From the NCBI RefSeq assembly GCF_900106925.1, contig NZ_FNNZ01000012.1, forward strand, positions 62,001-126,000: DNA of 64,000 nucleotides, given 5' to 3'. The DNA is from Thiocapsa roseopersicina (GTDB taxonomy: Bacteria; Pseudomonadota; Gammaproteobacteria; Chromatiales; Chromatiaceae). The number at the start of each line of letters is the position of its first letter. Within the stretch, counting starts at the first letter, position 1. This document shows, one piece after another, positions 39,437-47,739 of this stretch. Under the pieces are notes generated by a model that ran no database searches, had not been told where the DNA came from, and worked only from the letters and a program-made list of their open reading frames with translations. A program made the translations under genes and the position numbers.

Positions 39437-39859
39437 ATGTTGCAGATCTCCAACCGAATCCGAATCGATGAGACCGAGCTGAGCGAGCGGTTTATCCGCT
39501 CGCCCGGACCCGGCGGTCAAAACGTCAACAAGGTCGAGACGGCCGTCCAGTTGCGGTTCGACGTCGGACGCTCGCCCTCGCTTCCCGATGACGTACGCGA
39601 GCGTCTGACGCGCCTGTGCGGACGGCGGATCGATTCGGACGGTGTCCTGATGATCGAGGCGCACCGCTATCGCACCCGCGAGCGCAATCGCGCCGATGCG
39701 CGAGCCCGCCTCGCAGCCCTGATCGCTCAAGCCGCCGTGCGCCCGAAACTACGCATCGCGACCCGGCCGACCCGCGCCTCGACCGAGCGGCGTCTGGAGA
39801 CCAAGCGTAAACAATCCAGCAGCAAGCGCATGCGTCGCGCCCCATCGGATCACGATTGA
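39437..39859 (+). CDS. arfB: ArfB, ribosome-rescue peptidyl-tRNA hydrolase
   Basis: The 140-residue protein has the RF-1 domain motif RSPGPGGQNVNKVET, whose GGQ is the catalytic loop. It has a long basic C-terminal tail (RRLETKRKQSSSKRMRR) that in ArfB/YaeJ enters the empty mRNA channel. It releases stalled peptides on non-stop ribosomes. Length agrees with E. coli ArfB (140). It is transcribed alone after the hairpin repeats. Confidence 0.93.
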   Translation: MLQISNRIRIDETELSERFIRSPGPGGQNVNKVETAVQLRFDVGRSPSLPDDVRERLTRLCGRRIDSDGVLMIEAHRYRTRERNRADARARLAALIAQAAVRPKLRIATRPTRASTERRLETKRKQSSSKRMRRAPSDHD

Positions 39860-40183
39860 ACGAGGGCGTGCCGAGCGCGGCAAAATCCTCCAACCGGCAC
39901 GGCAATGCTTTGATCTTGCGAGACCGCTCCGGCGGTGTCACGCCTCCCTTGACGCTCGGCGCCACCCGCCGTTGCGGCCGGGCACAGGCTGAATGACCTT
40001 TTCCTCCCGCGGGATCGCGCCTGAAGATCATCCGGCCGGCCCCGTATCCGCCTTATCCGGCCCATCCTCCCGATCGTTCGATGCTATGTCTGTTGGCGCA
40101 CGGACCAGCCAGGCAATCCAGTCTATAAAGCACACCAACGGGATTGCCGTTCATCGCCAAGTGACTACGAGAGGACATTGAAT
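39860..40183. other. Intergenic region of 324 bases
   Basis: No gene is supported here. A minus-strand frame spanning 39525-40031 is mostly antisense to arfB and has no family resemblance. The right end carries the leader and GAGAGGA ribosome-binding site of the BON-domain gene. Confidence 0.5.
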
Positions 40184-40597
40184 ATGAGTCTGTTATACAA
40201 ACGGCTTTCGCTCGTGATTCTGCCTGCGGCCCTGCTCGCGGTCGCCACCCCGGCGCCGGCCGGAACCGCGGAGAACGCCGGGAAGGCGATCGATGAAACG
40301 GTCGAGAAGACCGGCGCGGTCATGGATTCGACCAAGGAGACACTCGGGGAGAAGGCCGAGCAGACCGGCGACTATCTGGGCGACGCGGCAGTCACCGCCA
40401 AGATCAAGGCGGCGATCCTGGCCGATCCGTTGCTCAAGGTCTTGCAGATCCATGTGACCACCACGGACGGCGTGGTCATGCTCAAAGGCGAGGTCGACTC
40501 GCAGCAAAGCATCGATCGATGCACGGAGATTGCCCGCAGCATGAAGGGCGTGAAATCCGTCGACACGACGCTCTTGGTCGTCAAGGGCGTCAGCTAG
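40184..40597 (+). CDS. Exported BON-domain protein
   Basis: From the ATG at 40184 (GAGAGGA eight bases upstream) the protein has 137 residues. A signal peptide ends around TPAPAGT. An alpha-helical linker rich in KxTxE repeats follows, then one BON domain (AVTAKIKAAILADPLLKVLQIHVTTTDGVVMLKGEVDS). BON domains bind membranes or lipids, and OsmY-like proteins of this kind are periplasmic stress proteins. It begins a run of small stress-type genes (Crp/Fnr regulator, CsbD, DUF3309, lipoprotein). Confidence 0.85.
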   Translation: MSLLYKRLSLVILPAALLAVATPAPAGTAENAGKAIDETVEKTGAVMDSTKETLGEKAEQTGDYLGDAAVTAKIKAAILADPLLKVLQIHVTTTDGVVMLKGEVDSQQSIDRCTEIARSMKGVKSVDTTLLVVKGVS

Positions 40598-40838
40598 CAT
40601 GACTTAGCGTGGACCAGGGATACCTTTCCGGATCCCTGGGGATTGGACCTGCCGAAGACCCGCAGCCCACGCAGGCGCGCCCCCGATGTGAAGAATCCTC
40701 TCGAACCGACCGCGCGGATTGACCTCATGCCTGAGAGCAGCCGGTCGACGCTGCTTGAGTCTGTACGCTATCGAACAGATGACTCCGGGAAATTGGACTA
40801 AACTTTTAGATAGAATACGAGATTAGAGGGTCGCCGAG

Positions 40839-41567
40839 GTGCCGGACACGCACACGCCGCAGAAAAACCATCTCCTGGCGGCTCTATCGGCGGAGGTGCA
40901 GGAGCGCATTTTCCCGTTTCTCGAGTTGGCGCCGATGCCCCTCGGCAAGGTTCTGTATGAATCCGGGGCTGCCGAGCATCATGTCTATTTTCCCACCGAC
41001 TCCATCATTTCCCTGCTCTACGTCATGGAAAATGGCGCCTCGGCGGAGACCGCCGTGGTGGGAGACGAGGGCATGGTCGGTATTGCACTCTTCATGGGCG
41101 GCGAAAGCACCACCAGTCGCGCCCTTGTGCAGAGCGCCGGATTCGCCTACCGGCTTCCGGGGAAACGCTTCAAGGACGAGGTGAGCCGCCACGGCGATCT
41201 GCTGTTCCTGATGCTGCGCTACTCTCAGGCGCTGATTACCCAAATGGCCCAAACGGCCGTCTGCAACCGCCACCACTCGATCGATCAGCAGCTGTGTCGC
41301 TGGCTCCTGCTATCCCTTGACCGCCTCTCGGTCAACCAGCTCGTCATGACCCAGGAGCTGATCGCCAACATGCTCGGCGTGCGTCGAGAAGGTGTGACGG
41401 ACGCCGCCGGCCGGTTACAGAAAGAGGGCGTGATCGAATACCACCGTGGTCGTATCACGGTACTGGACCGAGCCAAACTCGAACAGCTCTCCTGTGAGTG
41501 TTATGCAGTCGTCAAGGCCGAGACGGATCGCCTCCTCCCCCGGGTTCAGCCGGGTTCGGTGCAATAA
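40839..41567 (+). CDS. Crp/Fnr-family transcriptional regulator
   Basis: The 242-residue protein starts at a GTG. It has an N-terminal cyclic-nucleotide-binding-like beta barrel (residues about 20-140) and a C-terminal Crp-type winged helix (VMTQELIANMLGVRREGVTDAAGRLQKEG). The FNR cysteine set is absent, so it is not an oxygen sensor of the Fnr class. Members of this subgroup are often linked to stress genes. The flanking BON, CsbD and DUF3309 genes are plausible targets; that is inference. A 9-bp hairpin repeat follows immediately after the stop. Confidence 0.85.
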   Translation: MPDTHTPQKNHLLAALSAEVQERIFPFLELAPMPLGKVLYESGAAEHHVYFPTDSIISLLYVMENGASAETAVVGDEGMVGIALFMGGESTTSRALVQSAGFAYRLPGKRFKDEVSRHGDLLFLMLRYSQALITQMAQTAVCNRHHSIDQQLCRWLLLSLDRLSVNQLVMTQELIANMLGVRREGVTDAAGRLQKEGVIEYHRGRITVLDRAKLEQLSCECYAVVKAETDRLLPRVQPGSVQ

Positions 41568-41594
41568 GTCGGGTTAGCGAAGCAGTAACCCGAC
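41568..41594. repeat. 9-bp hairpin repeat after the Crp/Fnr gene
   Basis: GTCGGGTTA (41568-41576) and TAACCCGAC (41586-41594) are perfect complements around a 9-base loop, starting directly after the stop codon. No T-run follows. It may act as a bidirectional terminator between the convergent regulator and CsbD genes, or be a REP-type repeat. Confidence 0.75.
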
Positions 41595-41623
41595 GGTCGC
41601 CGTACGGCTCGGCAGGGAGCGTC

Positions 41624-41800
41624 TTAGATGCTCTTCTTGATGTCCTCTTTGAGGTCGCCGACGCCGGCTTGGATCTTGCCGAGGTTCTTCTGGACATTTC
41701 CTTCGACTTCCAGCTCCTTGTCTCCGGACACGTTGCCGGCGACTTCCTTGACCTTGCCTTTCGCTTCTTCGTAGCGGCCTTTGACTTGATCTTTGTTCAT
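41624..41800 (-). CDS. CsbD-family small stress protein
   Basis: Reading the minus strand from the ATG at 41800 gives 58 residues starting MNKDQVKGRYEEAKGKVKEV and ending in LKEDIKKSI. The repeated K-G-K-hydrophobic pattern is that of the CsbD/YjbJ family, small abundant proteins induced by general stress whose mechanism is unknown. AGGA lies seven bases before the ATG. The gene is short and easily missed. It faces the Crp/Fnr regulator gene. Confidence 0.92.
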   Translation of the reverse strand: MNKDQVKGRYEEAKGKVKEVAGNVSGDKELEVEGNVQKNLGKIQAGVGDLKEDIKKSI

Positions 41801-42119
41801 GACGGCATCCTGATCTGGAGTTGAGTCGTGACCACCTTAGCCATGACCCGAGCGTGGATTGACAGCGTCCATCGCGGTACCTTCAAGGCTACACGCAAAA
41901 GCGAAAGCACTTGGTGCGGTAACGCACCCAGGCGATGAATTTTTTTCCGGATGCGGAGGAGGCTTGCTTCCGGATTGACCGTTGTTGACCCTGGTATGTA
42001 CGCCAGCGCACATAACACTCCGGAGGTAGCCTGTATAATTTAAATGAGTAGGCATCGGCAGAAGAACTGCAGGTCCTCTCGGACTGGACTCACGAAATGT
42101 CCGCAACCGGAGAACGATC

Positions 42120-42278
42120 ATGTCACTCGGTACCATCCTGCTCATTGTCCTGATTCTAATACTTGTGGGTGTCATCCCGACCTGGTCCCATAGCCGATCC
42201 TGGGGTTATGCGCCCAGCGGTATCGTCGGGCTCGTCGTCCTCATCCTGCTCATTCTGGTCCTGTTGGGCCGACTCTAA
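42120..42278 (+). CDS. DUF3309 small membrane protein
   Basis: A 52-residue ORF begins at an ATG with GGAGAA upstream: MSLGTILLIVLILILVGVIP, a polar WSHSRSWGYAPSG loop, then a second hydrophobic helix LVVLILLILVLLG. This two-helix hairpin with the central W-x-x-S-x-x-W-G-Y-x-P-S-G motif is the DUF3309 family. It lies 14 bases before the small lipoprotein gene in the same direction, with a TATAAT at 42034-42039 upstream, so the two are probably one operon. Function is unknown; related genes cluster with envelope-stress genes. Confidence 0.9.
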   Translation: MSLGTILLIVLILILVGVIPTWSHSRSWGYAPSGIVGLVVLILLILVLLGRL

Positions 42279-42292
42279 ACGGAGAACTGAAG

Positions 42293-42508
42293 ATGCGTAT
42301 TTCCACCATGCTATTTCCTGTCGCAGTGTCTATTGCCCTGATGCTCGGTGCGGTCGGCTGTGAACAGGAAGGCCCCGCCGAGAGGGCCGGGGAAAAGATC
42401 GATCACGCCGCCGAACGCGCGGGGGATAAGATCGAGCAAGCGAGTGAAAAGGCAGCAGACAAGATCGAAGACGCTAAAGAAGCAGCCAGCGATAAGATCG
42501 CCGAGTAG
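42293..42508 (+). CDS. Small helical lipoprotein
   Basis: The 71-residue product has a lipoprotein signal peptide (residues 1-22) with the acylated cysteine after AVG. It continues as a single highly charged amphipathic helix of imperfect 11-residue repeats (AGEKIDHAAER, AGDKIEQASEK, AADKIEDAKEA). Such LEA-like or apolipoprotein-like helices associate with membranes under stress. GGAGAA precedes the ATG. It is probably in an operon with the DUF3309 gene. Confidence 0.85.
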   Translation: MRISTMLFPVAVSIALMLGAVGCEQEGPAERAGEKIDHAAERAGDKIEQASEKAADKIEDAKEAASDKIAE

Positions 42509-42702
42509 GGAGCAGCCCGCGGCGTTTAAGGAGCGTATCGCGTCCGGCCGTCTGAGCCGGACGTGAGGCGTTTGCACAAACTCATCGATTCATTTGACCG
42601 GTACGCCGAGGGCATCGCCATCGACGCGGCGGCCTGCGCCACGACGGAAAACGCGTCGCGGCTTTCGGTAGGCATCGAAAGGACCTTGATGCGGCTGTCG
42701 AT

Positions 42703-42882
42703 CTACTCGTTCGCCTCGACAACCGCACCCGTGCCGTCCGGCGCGATGACGATCACCAATTTGCCGAGCGTCGGGTGGCGCGCGGTCACCACGGTGAATG
42801 CGGGTAGGCGCATTTCGCCGATCAACTCGCTTTCGTCCTTCAGGTCTGCGATCAGCGCTGCCTCGGCTTCCAATAAACGCAT
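42703..42882 (-). CDS. Small protein of unknown function, 59 residues
   Basis: A minus-strand ORF from the ATG at 42882 encodes a well-formed small protein: MRLLEAEAALIADLKDE, then MRLPAFTVVTARHPTLGK, LVIVIAPDG, TGAVVEANE, then TAG. GGGGGTGA lies four bases before the ATG. GC-rich third positions and alternating beta/helix pattern argue that it is real. I do not recognise a family. The same frame stays open past the TAG to about 42526 with fairly protein-like content, so either a second small ORF (ATG at about 42670) follows or the TAG is a recent nonsense mutation. Confidence 0.55.
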   Translation of the reverse strand: MRLLEAEAALIADLKDESELIGEMRLPAFTVVTARHPTLGKLVIVIAPDGTGAVVEANE

Positions 42883-42908
42883 CTGTCACCCCCGATCCTG
42901 TTGTGGGC

Positions 42909-42996
42909 CTAAACCGCGTACGGCTCGACTATGCTCTGTTTTCGCAGGGTCGAAACCCGCGATGATCCCCGGAACGCGCTGCACGACGCGGTTTAG
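42909..42996. repeat. Inverted-terminal repeat element, copy 1 (CTAAACCGCGT family)
   Basis: CTAAACCGCGT at 42909-42919 and ACGCGGTTTAG at 42986-42996 are perfect inverted ends of an 88-bp unit. Three more units of 85-92 bp with the same core AACCGCG/CGCGGTT ends are found at 43020, 45794 and 45894. Confidence 0.8.
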
Positions 42997-43019
42997 AATT
43001 CTCCGGATTATTTCGCATC

Positions 43020-43104
43020 CTGAACCGCGTCGCGCCAAGATCGTGTGTCGAACCGACGCATACGTTCACGCGACCCGACCCGAATCCAACCGGACGCGGT
43101 TCAG
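43020..43104. repeat. Inverted-terminal repeat element, copy 2
   Basis: CTGAACCGCGT at 43020-43030 and ACGCGGTTCAG at 43094-43104 are perfect inverted ends of an 85-bp unit. It ends 2 bases before the stop of the downstream haem-binding-type gene, so it replaces that gene's 3' flank. Confidence 0.8.
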
Positions 43105-43106
43105 CC

Positions 43107-43598
43107 CTACATCGCCATATCCAGATCGTCCTGGATCTCGGCGATCCCGGCGAGCGCACATTCCTCGTCGGTCTCCCCGGAGGGTGCACCGCTGACGCCG
43201 ACGCCGGCCACCAGCGACGAGCCGCCGACCAGCACGGGAACCCCGCCTGCGGACATCACGAGCCCCTCGACACGCCCGATCGGCGTATCGGCGCGATCGG
43301 TCATGGCCGAGGTCGCGGCATTGAAGTTAACCGCGGTGAAGGCCTTCATCTTGCTGATCGGCACGGTGATGGGCGCGGCGATCGTGTCTCGGAGCGTGAC
43401 CTGCACGGTGCCTTCGCGATCGACGACGGTGACCGCGATCTGAATGCCCTTCTCGCGGCACTCCTCGATCGCCCCTTGCGCGATCTTAACCGCCGCATCC
43501 ATCGACAGACGCTGCAACGGGACCACCATCGGACCATCGGCGATGGCCGGTCCGCAGAACGCCGCGGCGGCGATGAGTGCGGGAATCGTTTTTTTCAT
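43107..43598 (-). CDS. Exported GlcG/HbpS-family protein
   Basis: The 163-residue protein has a signal peptide (MKKTIPALIAAAAFCGPAIA) and a GlcG/HbpS (DUF336) domain: LSMDAAVKIAQGAIEECREKGIQIAVTVVD in parts, GGVPVLVGGSSLVAGVGVSGAPSGETDEECA in parts. The family forms octamers and some members bind haem or act as redox sensors. Its periplasmic location is inferred from the signal peptide. AAAGGAGG precedes the ATG, so it is well translated. ispG lies upstream in the same direction across a 48-base gap. Confidence 0.85.
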   Translation of the reverse strand: MKKTIPALIAAAAFCGPAIADGPMVVPLQRLSMDAAVKIAQGAIEECREKGIQIAVTVVDREGTVQVTLRDTIAAPITVPISKMKAFTAVNFNAATSAMTDRADTPIGRVEGLVMSAGGVPVLVGGSSLVAGVGVSGAPSGETDEECALAGIAEIQDDLDMAM

Positions 43599-43646
43599 GT
43601 TTCCTCCTTTCGTAAATCACCGAAACCGACCGGACCGACGCGCACG

Positions 43647-44879
43647 TCATGAGGCCCGATAGTGGGTCTCGATATAGTCGTCGACCATCCGCTTGAATTG
43701 CTCCGCGATCCCGTCGCCCTTGAGCGTGGCGACCTTTTCGCCGTCGACATAGACGGGTGCTGACGGGCGCTCGTCGTTGCCGGGCAGACTGATGCCGATA
43801 TTGGCGTGCTTGCTCTCGCCGGGTCCGTTCACCACACAGCCCATGACCGCGACCTGCATGGTCTCGACACCCGGGAAACGGGTGCGCCACTCAGGCATCT
43901 GCTCGCGTAGATAGGCCTGAATGTCTTGGGCCAGATGCTGGAAGGTGTCGCTGGTGGTTCGTCCGCAACCCGGGCAGGCGGTAACCATGGGGGCGAAGGA
44001 GCGCATCCCCATGGTCTGCAGGATCTCTTGGGCGACCACGACCTCGCGGGTGCGCGATTCGCCCGGTGCCGGGGTGAGCGAGATGCGAATGGTGTCGCCG
44101 ATGCCTTCCTGCAGCAGCACGGACAAGGCAGCGGTCGAGGCGACGATCCCCTTCGACCCCATGCCGGCCTCGGTCAGACCCAGATGCAGGGCATAATCGC
44201 CGCGGTCGGCCAGCATGCGATAGACCGCGATCAGGTCCTGCACGCCGCTCATCTTGCAGGAGAGGATGATGCGATCGCGCGGCAGACCCACCTGCTCGGC
44301 GCGCTCGGCGCTGGAGATGGCGGACTCGACCATCGCCTCGCGCATCACCCGCTCGGCATCTCGCGGCTCGGACGAGCGCGCATTCTCGTCCATCAGACGC
44401 ACGATCAGGTCCGGATCCAGGCTGCCCCAGTTGACCCCGATCCGCACCGGCCGGTCGTAGCGGCAGGCGATCTCGACCATGGTCGCGAACTGGCTGTCCT
44501 TCTTCTCGCCGCGCCCGACGTTGCCTGGGTTGATCCGGTATTTCGCGAGCGCCTCGGCACACTCCGGATAATCGGTGAGCAGGCGATGGCCGTTGAAATG
44601 AAAGTCGCCGACCAGAGGCACGCTGCACCCCTGCGCATCCAACGCCTCGCGGATCGCCGGGACCGCGCGGGCCGCGGACTCGTGATTGACCGTGATTCGC
44701 ACCAGCTCCGAGCCGGCGCGTGCCAAATCGGCGACCTGCTGGACCGTGGACTCGATGTCCGCGGTATCCGTGTTGGTCATGGACTGGATGACGATGGGGG
44801 CTTGACCGCCGACCGTTACTGGGCCGATGCGTACCGGCACGGTTCGGCGTCTTTGAATCGGGAATCGAATTTGGCTCAT
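43647..44879 (-). CDS. ispG: 4-hydroxy-3-methylbut-2-en-1-yl diphosphate synthase
   Basis: The 410-residue enzyme converts methylerythritol cyclodiphosphate to HMBPP in the MEP isoprenoid pathway with a [4Fe-4S] cluster. The start has [25 protein letters not shown]. The C-terminal domain holds the cluster ligands in TACPGCGRT and [11 protein letters not shown]. Length and motifs match bacterial IspG/GcpE. In a phototroph it supplies carotenoid, bacteriochlorophyll and quinone side chains. Confidence 0.96.
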   Translation of the reverse strand: MSQIRFPIQRRRTVPVRIGPVTVGGQAPIVIQSMTNTDTADIESTVQQVADLARAGSELVRITVNHESAARAVPAIREALDAQGCSVPLVGDFHFNGHRLLTDYPECAEALAKYRINPGNVGRGEKKDSQFATMVEIACRYDRPVRIGVNWGSLDPDLIVRLMDENARSSEPRDAERVMREAMVESAISSAERAEQVGLPRDRIILSCKMSGVQDLIAVYRMLADRGDYALHLGLTEAGMGSKGIVASTAALSVLLQEGIGDTIRISLTPAPGESRTREVVVAQEILQTMGMRSFAPMVTACPGCGRTTSDTFQHLAQDIQAYLREQMPEWRTRFPGVETMQVAVMGCVVNGPGESKHANIGISLPGNDERPSAPVYVDGEKVATLKGDGIAEQFKRMVDDYIETHYRAS

Positions 44880-44906
44880 AGTGCCTTTGCCGCAGCAGCG
44901 GCCCTG

Positions 44907-45791
44907 TCAGTTGGTCGGAGTCGGGCGTTGATCCGACGAGGGCAATGGGGAACGCAGACCCTGGACGATCGCGACATACTGCGGGTCATCCTGAGGAATC
45001 AGTCCGTGGCGGATCAGAAAATCGATGATGACCAGGTTGCAGTTGAGCTTGAAGTCATCGGTCTCGCGGACGATCTCCGCGACCTCCTTTACCGGCAGGC
45101 GGTAGAAGGTTTCAACCTCCCCGTCGGTGCAGCGCGGCTCGAAGTCCTCCGGAAGCTCCAGATCGTAGCAGAACATGACATCCGGCTTCAGCCCGCGATC
45201 TGAATCGCGACAGTAGGTGACAGCCCCGACGGCCACCGCCCGGTCCGCAAGGGTAGGGGGCATGCCGGCCTCCTCCGCGCACTCCTTGCGCAGATTCTCG
45301 ACCAGAGCGATGCCGTGGGGCAACCCGCCCGCAACAAGGTTATCCAGGCGACCGGGGTAGAGCTTACGATCCGCGGAGCGCCGACCGACCCACATCTCGA
45401 TCCCGCGTGCGGTCCGCACGAAGCCGTTCAGATGCTGACCGAAGGCGCGCATCCCGAAGAAGGGCGCACAGGCCCGGTCGACCAGGCAGCGCGCCGACTC
45501 GCGTCCGCCGGCGGTTACGGGGTATTGCTCCCCGTGCAGATAGGGGATCACGCCCTCGTCGACGAGTCCTCGGGCGACCTCGGCCAGCGCCAAGGTGCAG
45601 CCCTCGAAGTCATCCGGCGTCTCGATCCACTCGACCGCTGTCTCCGTGACACGGAACTGCCTCGGCCAGCGCCGAAGCTCCTCGGCAGCACTGTACCGCA
45701 GGCTCCCGAGACGCTCGCCTCTGCGAATGAAGGGAACAAACGCAGCCGGCTCCCAGGCATTGCAGGCATCGATCTTATCGAGGTAGCTCAT
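44907..45791 (-). CDS. Nudix hydrolase with DUF4743 N-terminal domain
   Basis: The 294-residue protein has an N-terminal DUF4743 domain (residues 1 to about 120, AFVPFIRRGERLG, GRRSADRKLYPGRLDNLVAGG). A Nudix fold follows with the box region GLPHGIALVENLRKECAEEAG. This architecture is shared with plant and fungal proteins related to thiamine-pyrophosphate phosphohydrolases. A damaged-cofactor phosphatase role is plausible. It lies 27 bases upstream of ispG on the same strand. An inverted-terminal repeat element starts just upstream of the ATG. Confidence 0.85.
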   Translation of the reverse strand: MSYLDKIDACNAWEPAAFVPFIRRGERLGSLRYSAAEELRRWPRQFRVTETAVEWIETPDDFEGCTLALAEVARGLVDEGVIPYLHGEQYPVTAGGRESARCLVDRACAPFFGMRAFGQHLNGFVRTARGIEMWVGRRSADRKLYPGRLDNLVAGGLPHGIALVENLRKECAEEAGMPPTLADRAVAVGAVTYCRDSDRGLKPDVMFCYDLELPEDFEPRCTDGEVETFYRLPVKEVAEIVRETDDFKLNCNLVIIDFLIRHGLIPQDDPQYVAIVQGLRSPLPSSDQRPTPTN

Positions 45792-45793
45792 TG

Positions 45794-45878
45794 ATGAACC
45801 GCGTCCAAAGTGAAATCAGACCGTTACGGGTCAAGCCAGCGCCGATGTCTGCCCATGACTCGGCAGGATGCGGTTCAG
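45794..45878. repeat. Inverted-terminal repeat element, copy 3
   Basis: ATGAACCGCGT and ATGCGGTTCAG are the inverted ends (one mismatch) of an 85-bp unit lying immediately upstream of the Nudix start codon. It belongs to the same family as the elements at 42909 and 43020. Confidence 0.7.
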
Positions 45879-45893
45879 TCTTCGAGAAAAATC

Positions 45894-45985
45894 TTAAAAC
45901 CGCGCCCGCGCCGACGCGTGTTGAGGACCCCGGGAGCGAGCCCAAGTGACGACCGAGCCTAATCGCAAAGAGGCGCGGTTTTAAC
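45894..45985. repeat. Inverted-terminal repeat element, copy 4, reaching the mazG stop codon
   Basis: TTAAAACCGCGCC at 45894-45906 and GGCGCGGTTTTAA at 45973-45985 are perfect 13-bp inverted ends of a 92-bp unit. The right end contains the mazG stop codon at 45981-45983. Confidence 0.75.
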
Positions 45986-46781
45986 GCTCCTCGGATTTGA
46001 TTAGATTCCACAGCCGCTCCATCTCCTCGCGCACCGCGACACTCGGCGCCTGCCCGCCGGCGCGCAGACACACCTCGACCCGCCCGAAGCGCCGCTCGAA
46101 ACGGTGGTTTGCCGCCCGCAACGCCTGCTCGGCATCCACGCCCATATGCCGGGCCAGGTTGACGCAGGAGAAAAGCAGGTCGCCGACCTCATGCACGCGC
46201 TCGGTCGGCTCGGCGTGGGCGCGCAGTGTCTCGCGGCACTCCTGCAGCTCTTCGAGCACCTTGTCGAAGACCTCTTCCATCTCGTCCCAATCAAAGCCGA
46301 CAACCGCCGCGCGCTTCTGCAGCTTCTCGGCCCGAACCAGCGCCGGCAGGGCTTGGGCGACCCCTTCGAGCACGCTCCCGACCGGTCGCTGACGCTTGCT
46401 CGCGCGCTCCGCCGCCTTTTCGCGCTCCCAGTTCGCCCGCACCGCTTCCTCGTCCTCGAGCTCCGCATCGCCGAAGACATGCGGATGACGGCGGATCATC
46501 TTCTCGCTGATCGACTGCACCACGTCGGGAAAGGCGAAGCTCCCTTGCTCCTCGGCGATCTGCGCGTGATAGACGACCTGAAGCAGCAGGTCGCCCAGCT
46601 CCTCGCGCAGCTCCTTCATGTCCTCGTTCTCGATCGCTTCCGCGACCTCGTAGGCCTCCTCCAGGGTGAAAGGCAGGATGCTGCGAAAGGTCTGCTCCTG
46701 ATCCCAGGGACAGCCGTCCTGCGGATCGCGCAGTCGCGCGACGATGGCGATGAGATCGGCAATCGAGTCGTGTCGGTTCAT
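45981..46781 (-). CDS. mazG: MazG nucleoside triphosphate pyrophosphohydrolase
   Basis: The 266-residue all-alpha enzyme has the start LRDPQDGCPWDQEQTF and the metal-binding EEAYEVAEAIE...ELREELGDLLLQVV pattern, with a second copy of the fold in the C-terminal half. It hydrolyses NTPs to NMP and pyrophosphate, cleaning damaged nucleotides and lowering ppGpp. Length matches E. coli MazG (263). The last codons and the stop overlap an inverted-terminal repeat. Confidence 0.95.
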   Translation of the reverse strand: MNRHDSIADLIAIVARLRDPQDGCPWDQEQTFRSILPFTLEEAYEVAEAIENEDMKELREELGDLLLQVVYHAQIAEEQGSFAFPDVVQSISEKMIRRHPHVFGDAELEDEEAVRANWEREKAAERASKRQRPVGSVLEGVAQALPALVRAEKLQKRAAVVGFDWDEMEEVFDKVLEELQECRETLRAHAEPTERVHEVGDLLFSCVNLARHMGVDAEQALRAANHRFERRFGRVEVCLRAGGQAPSVAVREEMERLWNLIKSEER

Positions 46782-46862
46782 GGTTTCGGGTCGTCGAACA
46801 TTGGATGGATGAGATGGCCGAGGCGACCCGCAGCCAAGCGTGGTACGCCGTCGGACGGATCT

Positions 46863-47213
46863 TCAGACGAATCCATCAAAGGCCAGACCGAGCAGAATCG
46901 AGCCGATTCCGCCCCATTTCCAGTAGGCGCGTGGAATGCCGATGATCTCGTCGGGCCTGGAGCGGCTCGGGTCACGCACGATCGCGTACAGATGCGGTCC
47001 GGCCAGGAACCAGGGCAAAAAACCGAACATGGTCGGCACCGCGAGCCAAAGCGGCACGGGCTCGTTCAGAAAAAGCGCGACGGCCAAGACCGGCCAAGCG
47101 AGGAGATAGGCCGCGGTCAACTTGGCGTCGAGCGTTTTGTTGGATGTCGTCGCGAAGGTCAGGAGCGCGATGGTTCCCCAAGCTGCGACGATCAGGATGA
47201 GGACGATACGCAT
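46863..47213 (-). CDS. Small integral membrane protein
   Basis: The 116-residue protein from the ATG at 47213 has about four hydrophobic helices (MRIVLILIVAAWGTIALLTF; LTAAYLLAWPVLAVALFL; PLWLAVPTMFGFLPWFLAG; WGGIGSILLGLAFDGF). No named family is recognised. It lies upstream of mazG on the same strand, with 81 bases between. A longer frame to 47261 adds an arginine-rich segment without hydrophobic character and is rejected as the start. Confidence 0.65.
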   Translation of the reverse strand: MRIVLILIVAAWGTIALLTFATTSNKTLDAKLTAAYLLAWPVLAVALFLNEPVPLWLAVPTMFGFLPWFLAGPHLYAIVRDPSRSRPDEIIGIPRAYWKWGGIGSILLGLAFDGFV

Positions 47214-47619
47214 GGTCTGACGCCGAAGGATGATGGTCGCTGCAAGACGCCGGCACGACAACCCGGATTCGGGGTCGTCTGCCCTTCGATTCGGGGATCC
47301 GGCCCGTGTCCCGGACCTAAAAGATGCACGGTCCAGCTCGGACGTATGCCCCGAGCCGATGGTAGCGGATGCCCGGGTCAGCGGTCCAGCAACCGCGTCG
47401 ACCCGGATCCGGCCGAGGCCGCGCCCCCGTGGCTTCCGCCCGACCGCACACCGCGTTGCCTTTGCGAACAGAAATGGCGCGGGGCGCTTGACAATGACCC
47501 TCCGGATCCGGAAGATACGCGGCTCGGTGGTGACGGCAACAACGTCCAGCCAACGATCAATCAGTCCGCAGGCATGCCGGACTGGATAGAGCCTCCACGG
47601 ATGGAGCGCCAGACTTAAA
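47214..47619. other. Intergenic region with candidate tRNA promoter
   Basis: No gene is supported in these 406 bases. TTGACA at 47488-47493 followed after 18 bases by AAGATA is a candidate promoter about 100 bases before the tRNA-Arg gene. The rest shows no clear element. Confidence 0.4.
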
Positions 47620-47696
47620 GCGCCCGTAGCTCAGCTGGATAGAGTACCTGGCTACGAACCAGGTGGTCGGAGGTTCGAATCCTTCCGGGCGCGCCA
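47620..47696 (+). tRNA. tRNA-Arg (anticodon ACG)
   Basis: The 77-base gene includes an encoded CCA end. The acceptor arms GCGCCCG and CGGGCGC pair perfectly. The D-arm is GCTC...GAGT, the anticodon stem CTGG/CCAG encloses CTACGAA with anticodon ACG, and the T-arm contains GGTTCGAATCC. The 3' half of tRNA-Arg genes is a common insertion site for integrative elements, and island-type genes begin just downstream. Confidence 0.97.
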
Positions 47697-47704
47697 AATA
47701 GATC

Positions 47705-47739
47705 AAAGGCTTAGCACCGATCAGTGCTAAGCCTTTTTT
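47705..47739 (+). terminator. Rho-independent terminator after tRNA-Arg
   Basis: AAGGCTTAGCAC (47706-47717) pairs perfectly with GTGCTAAGCCTT (47724-47735) around a 6-base loop and is followed by TTTT. It starts 9 bases after the tRNA CCA. Confidence 0.92.

Noticed and set aside
42703-42705. Stop-codon recoding at the TAG inside the minus-strand small-gene region
   Set aside because: TAG is not used for selenocysteine, and pyrrolysine is not expected in this group; a nonsense mutation or two genes are simpler.
46104-47618. 504-residue plus-strand open frame ending just before the tRNA
   Set aside because: It is antisense to mazG and the membrane protein gene, with no ribosome-binding site or domain.
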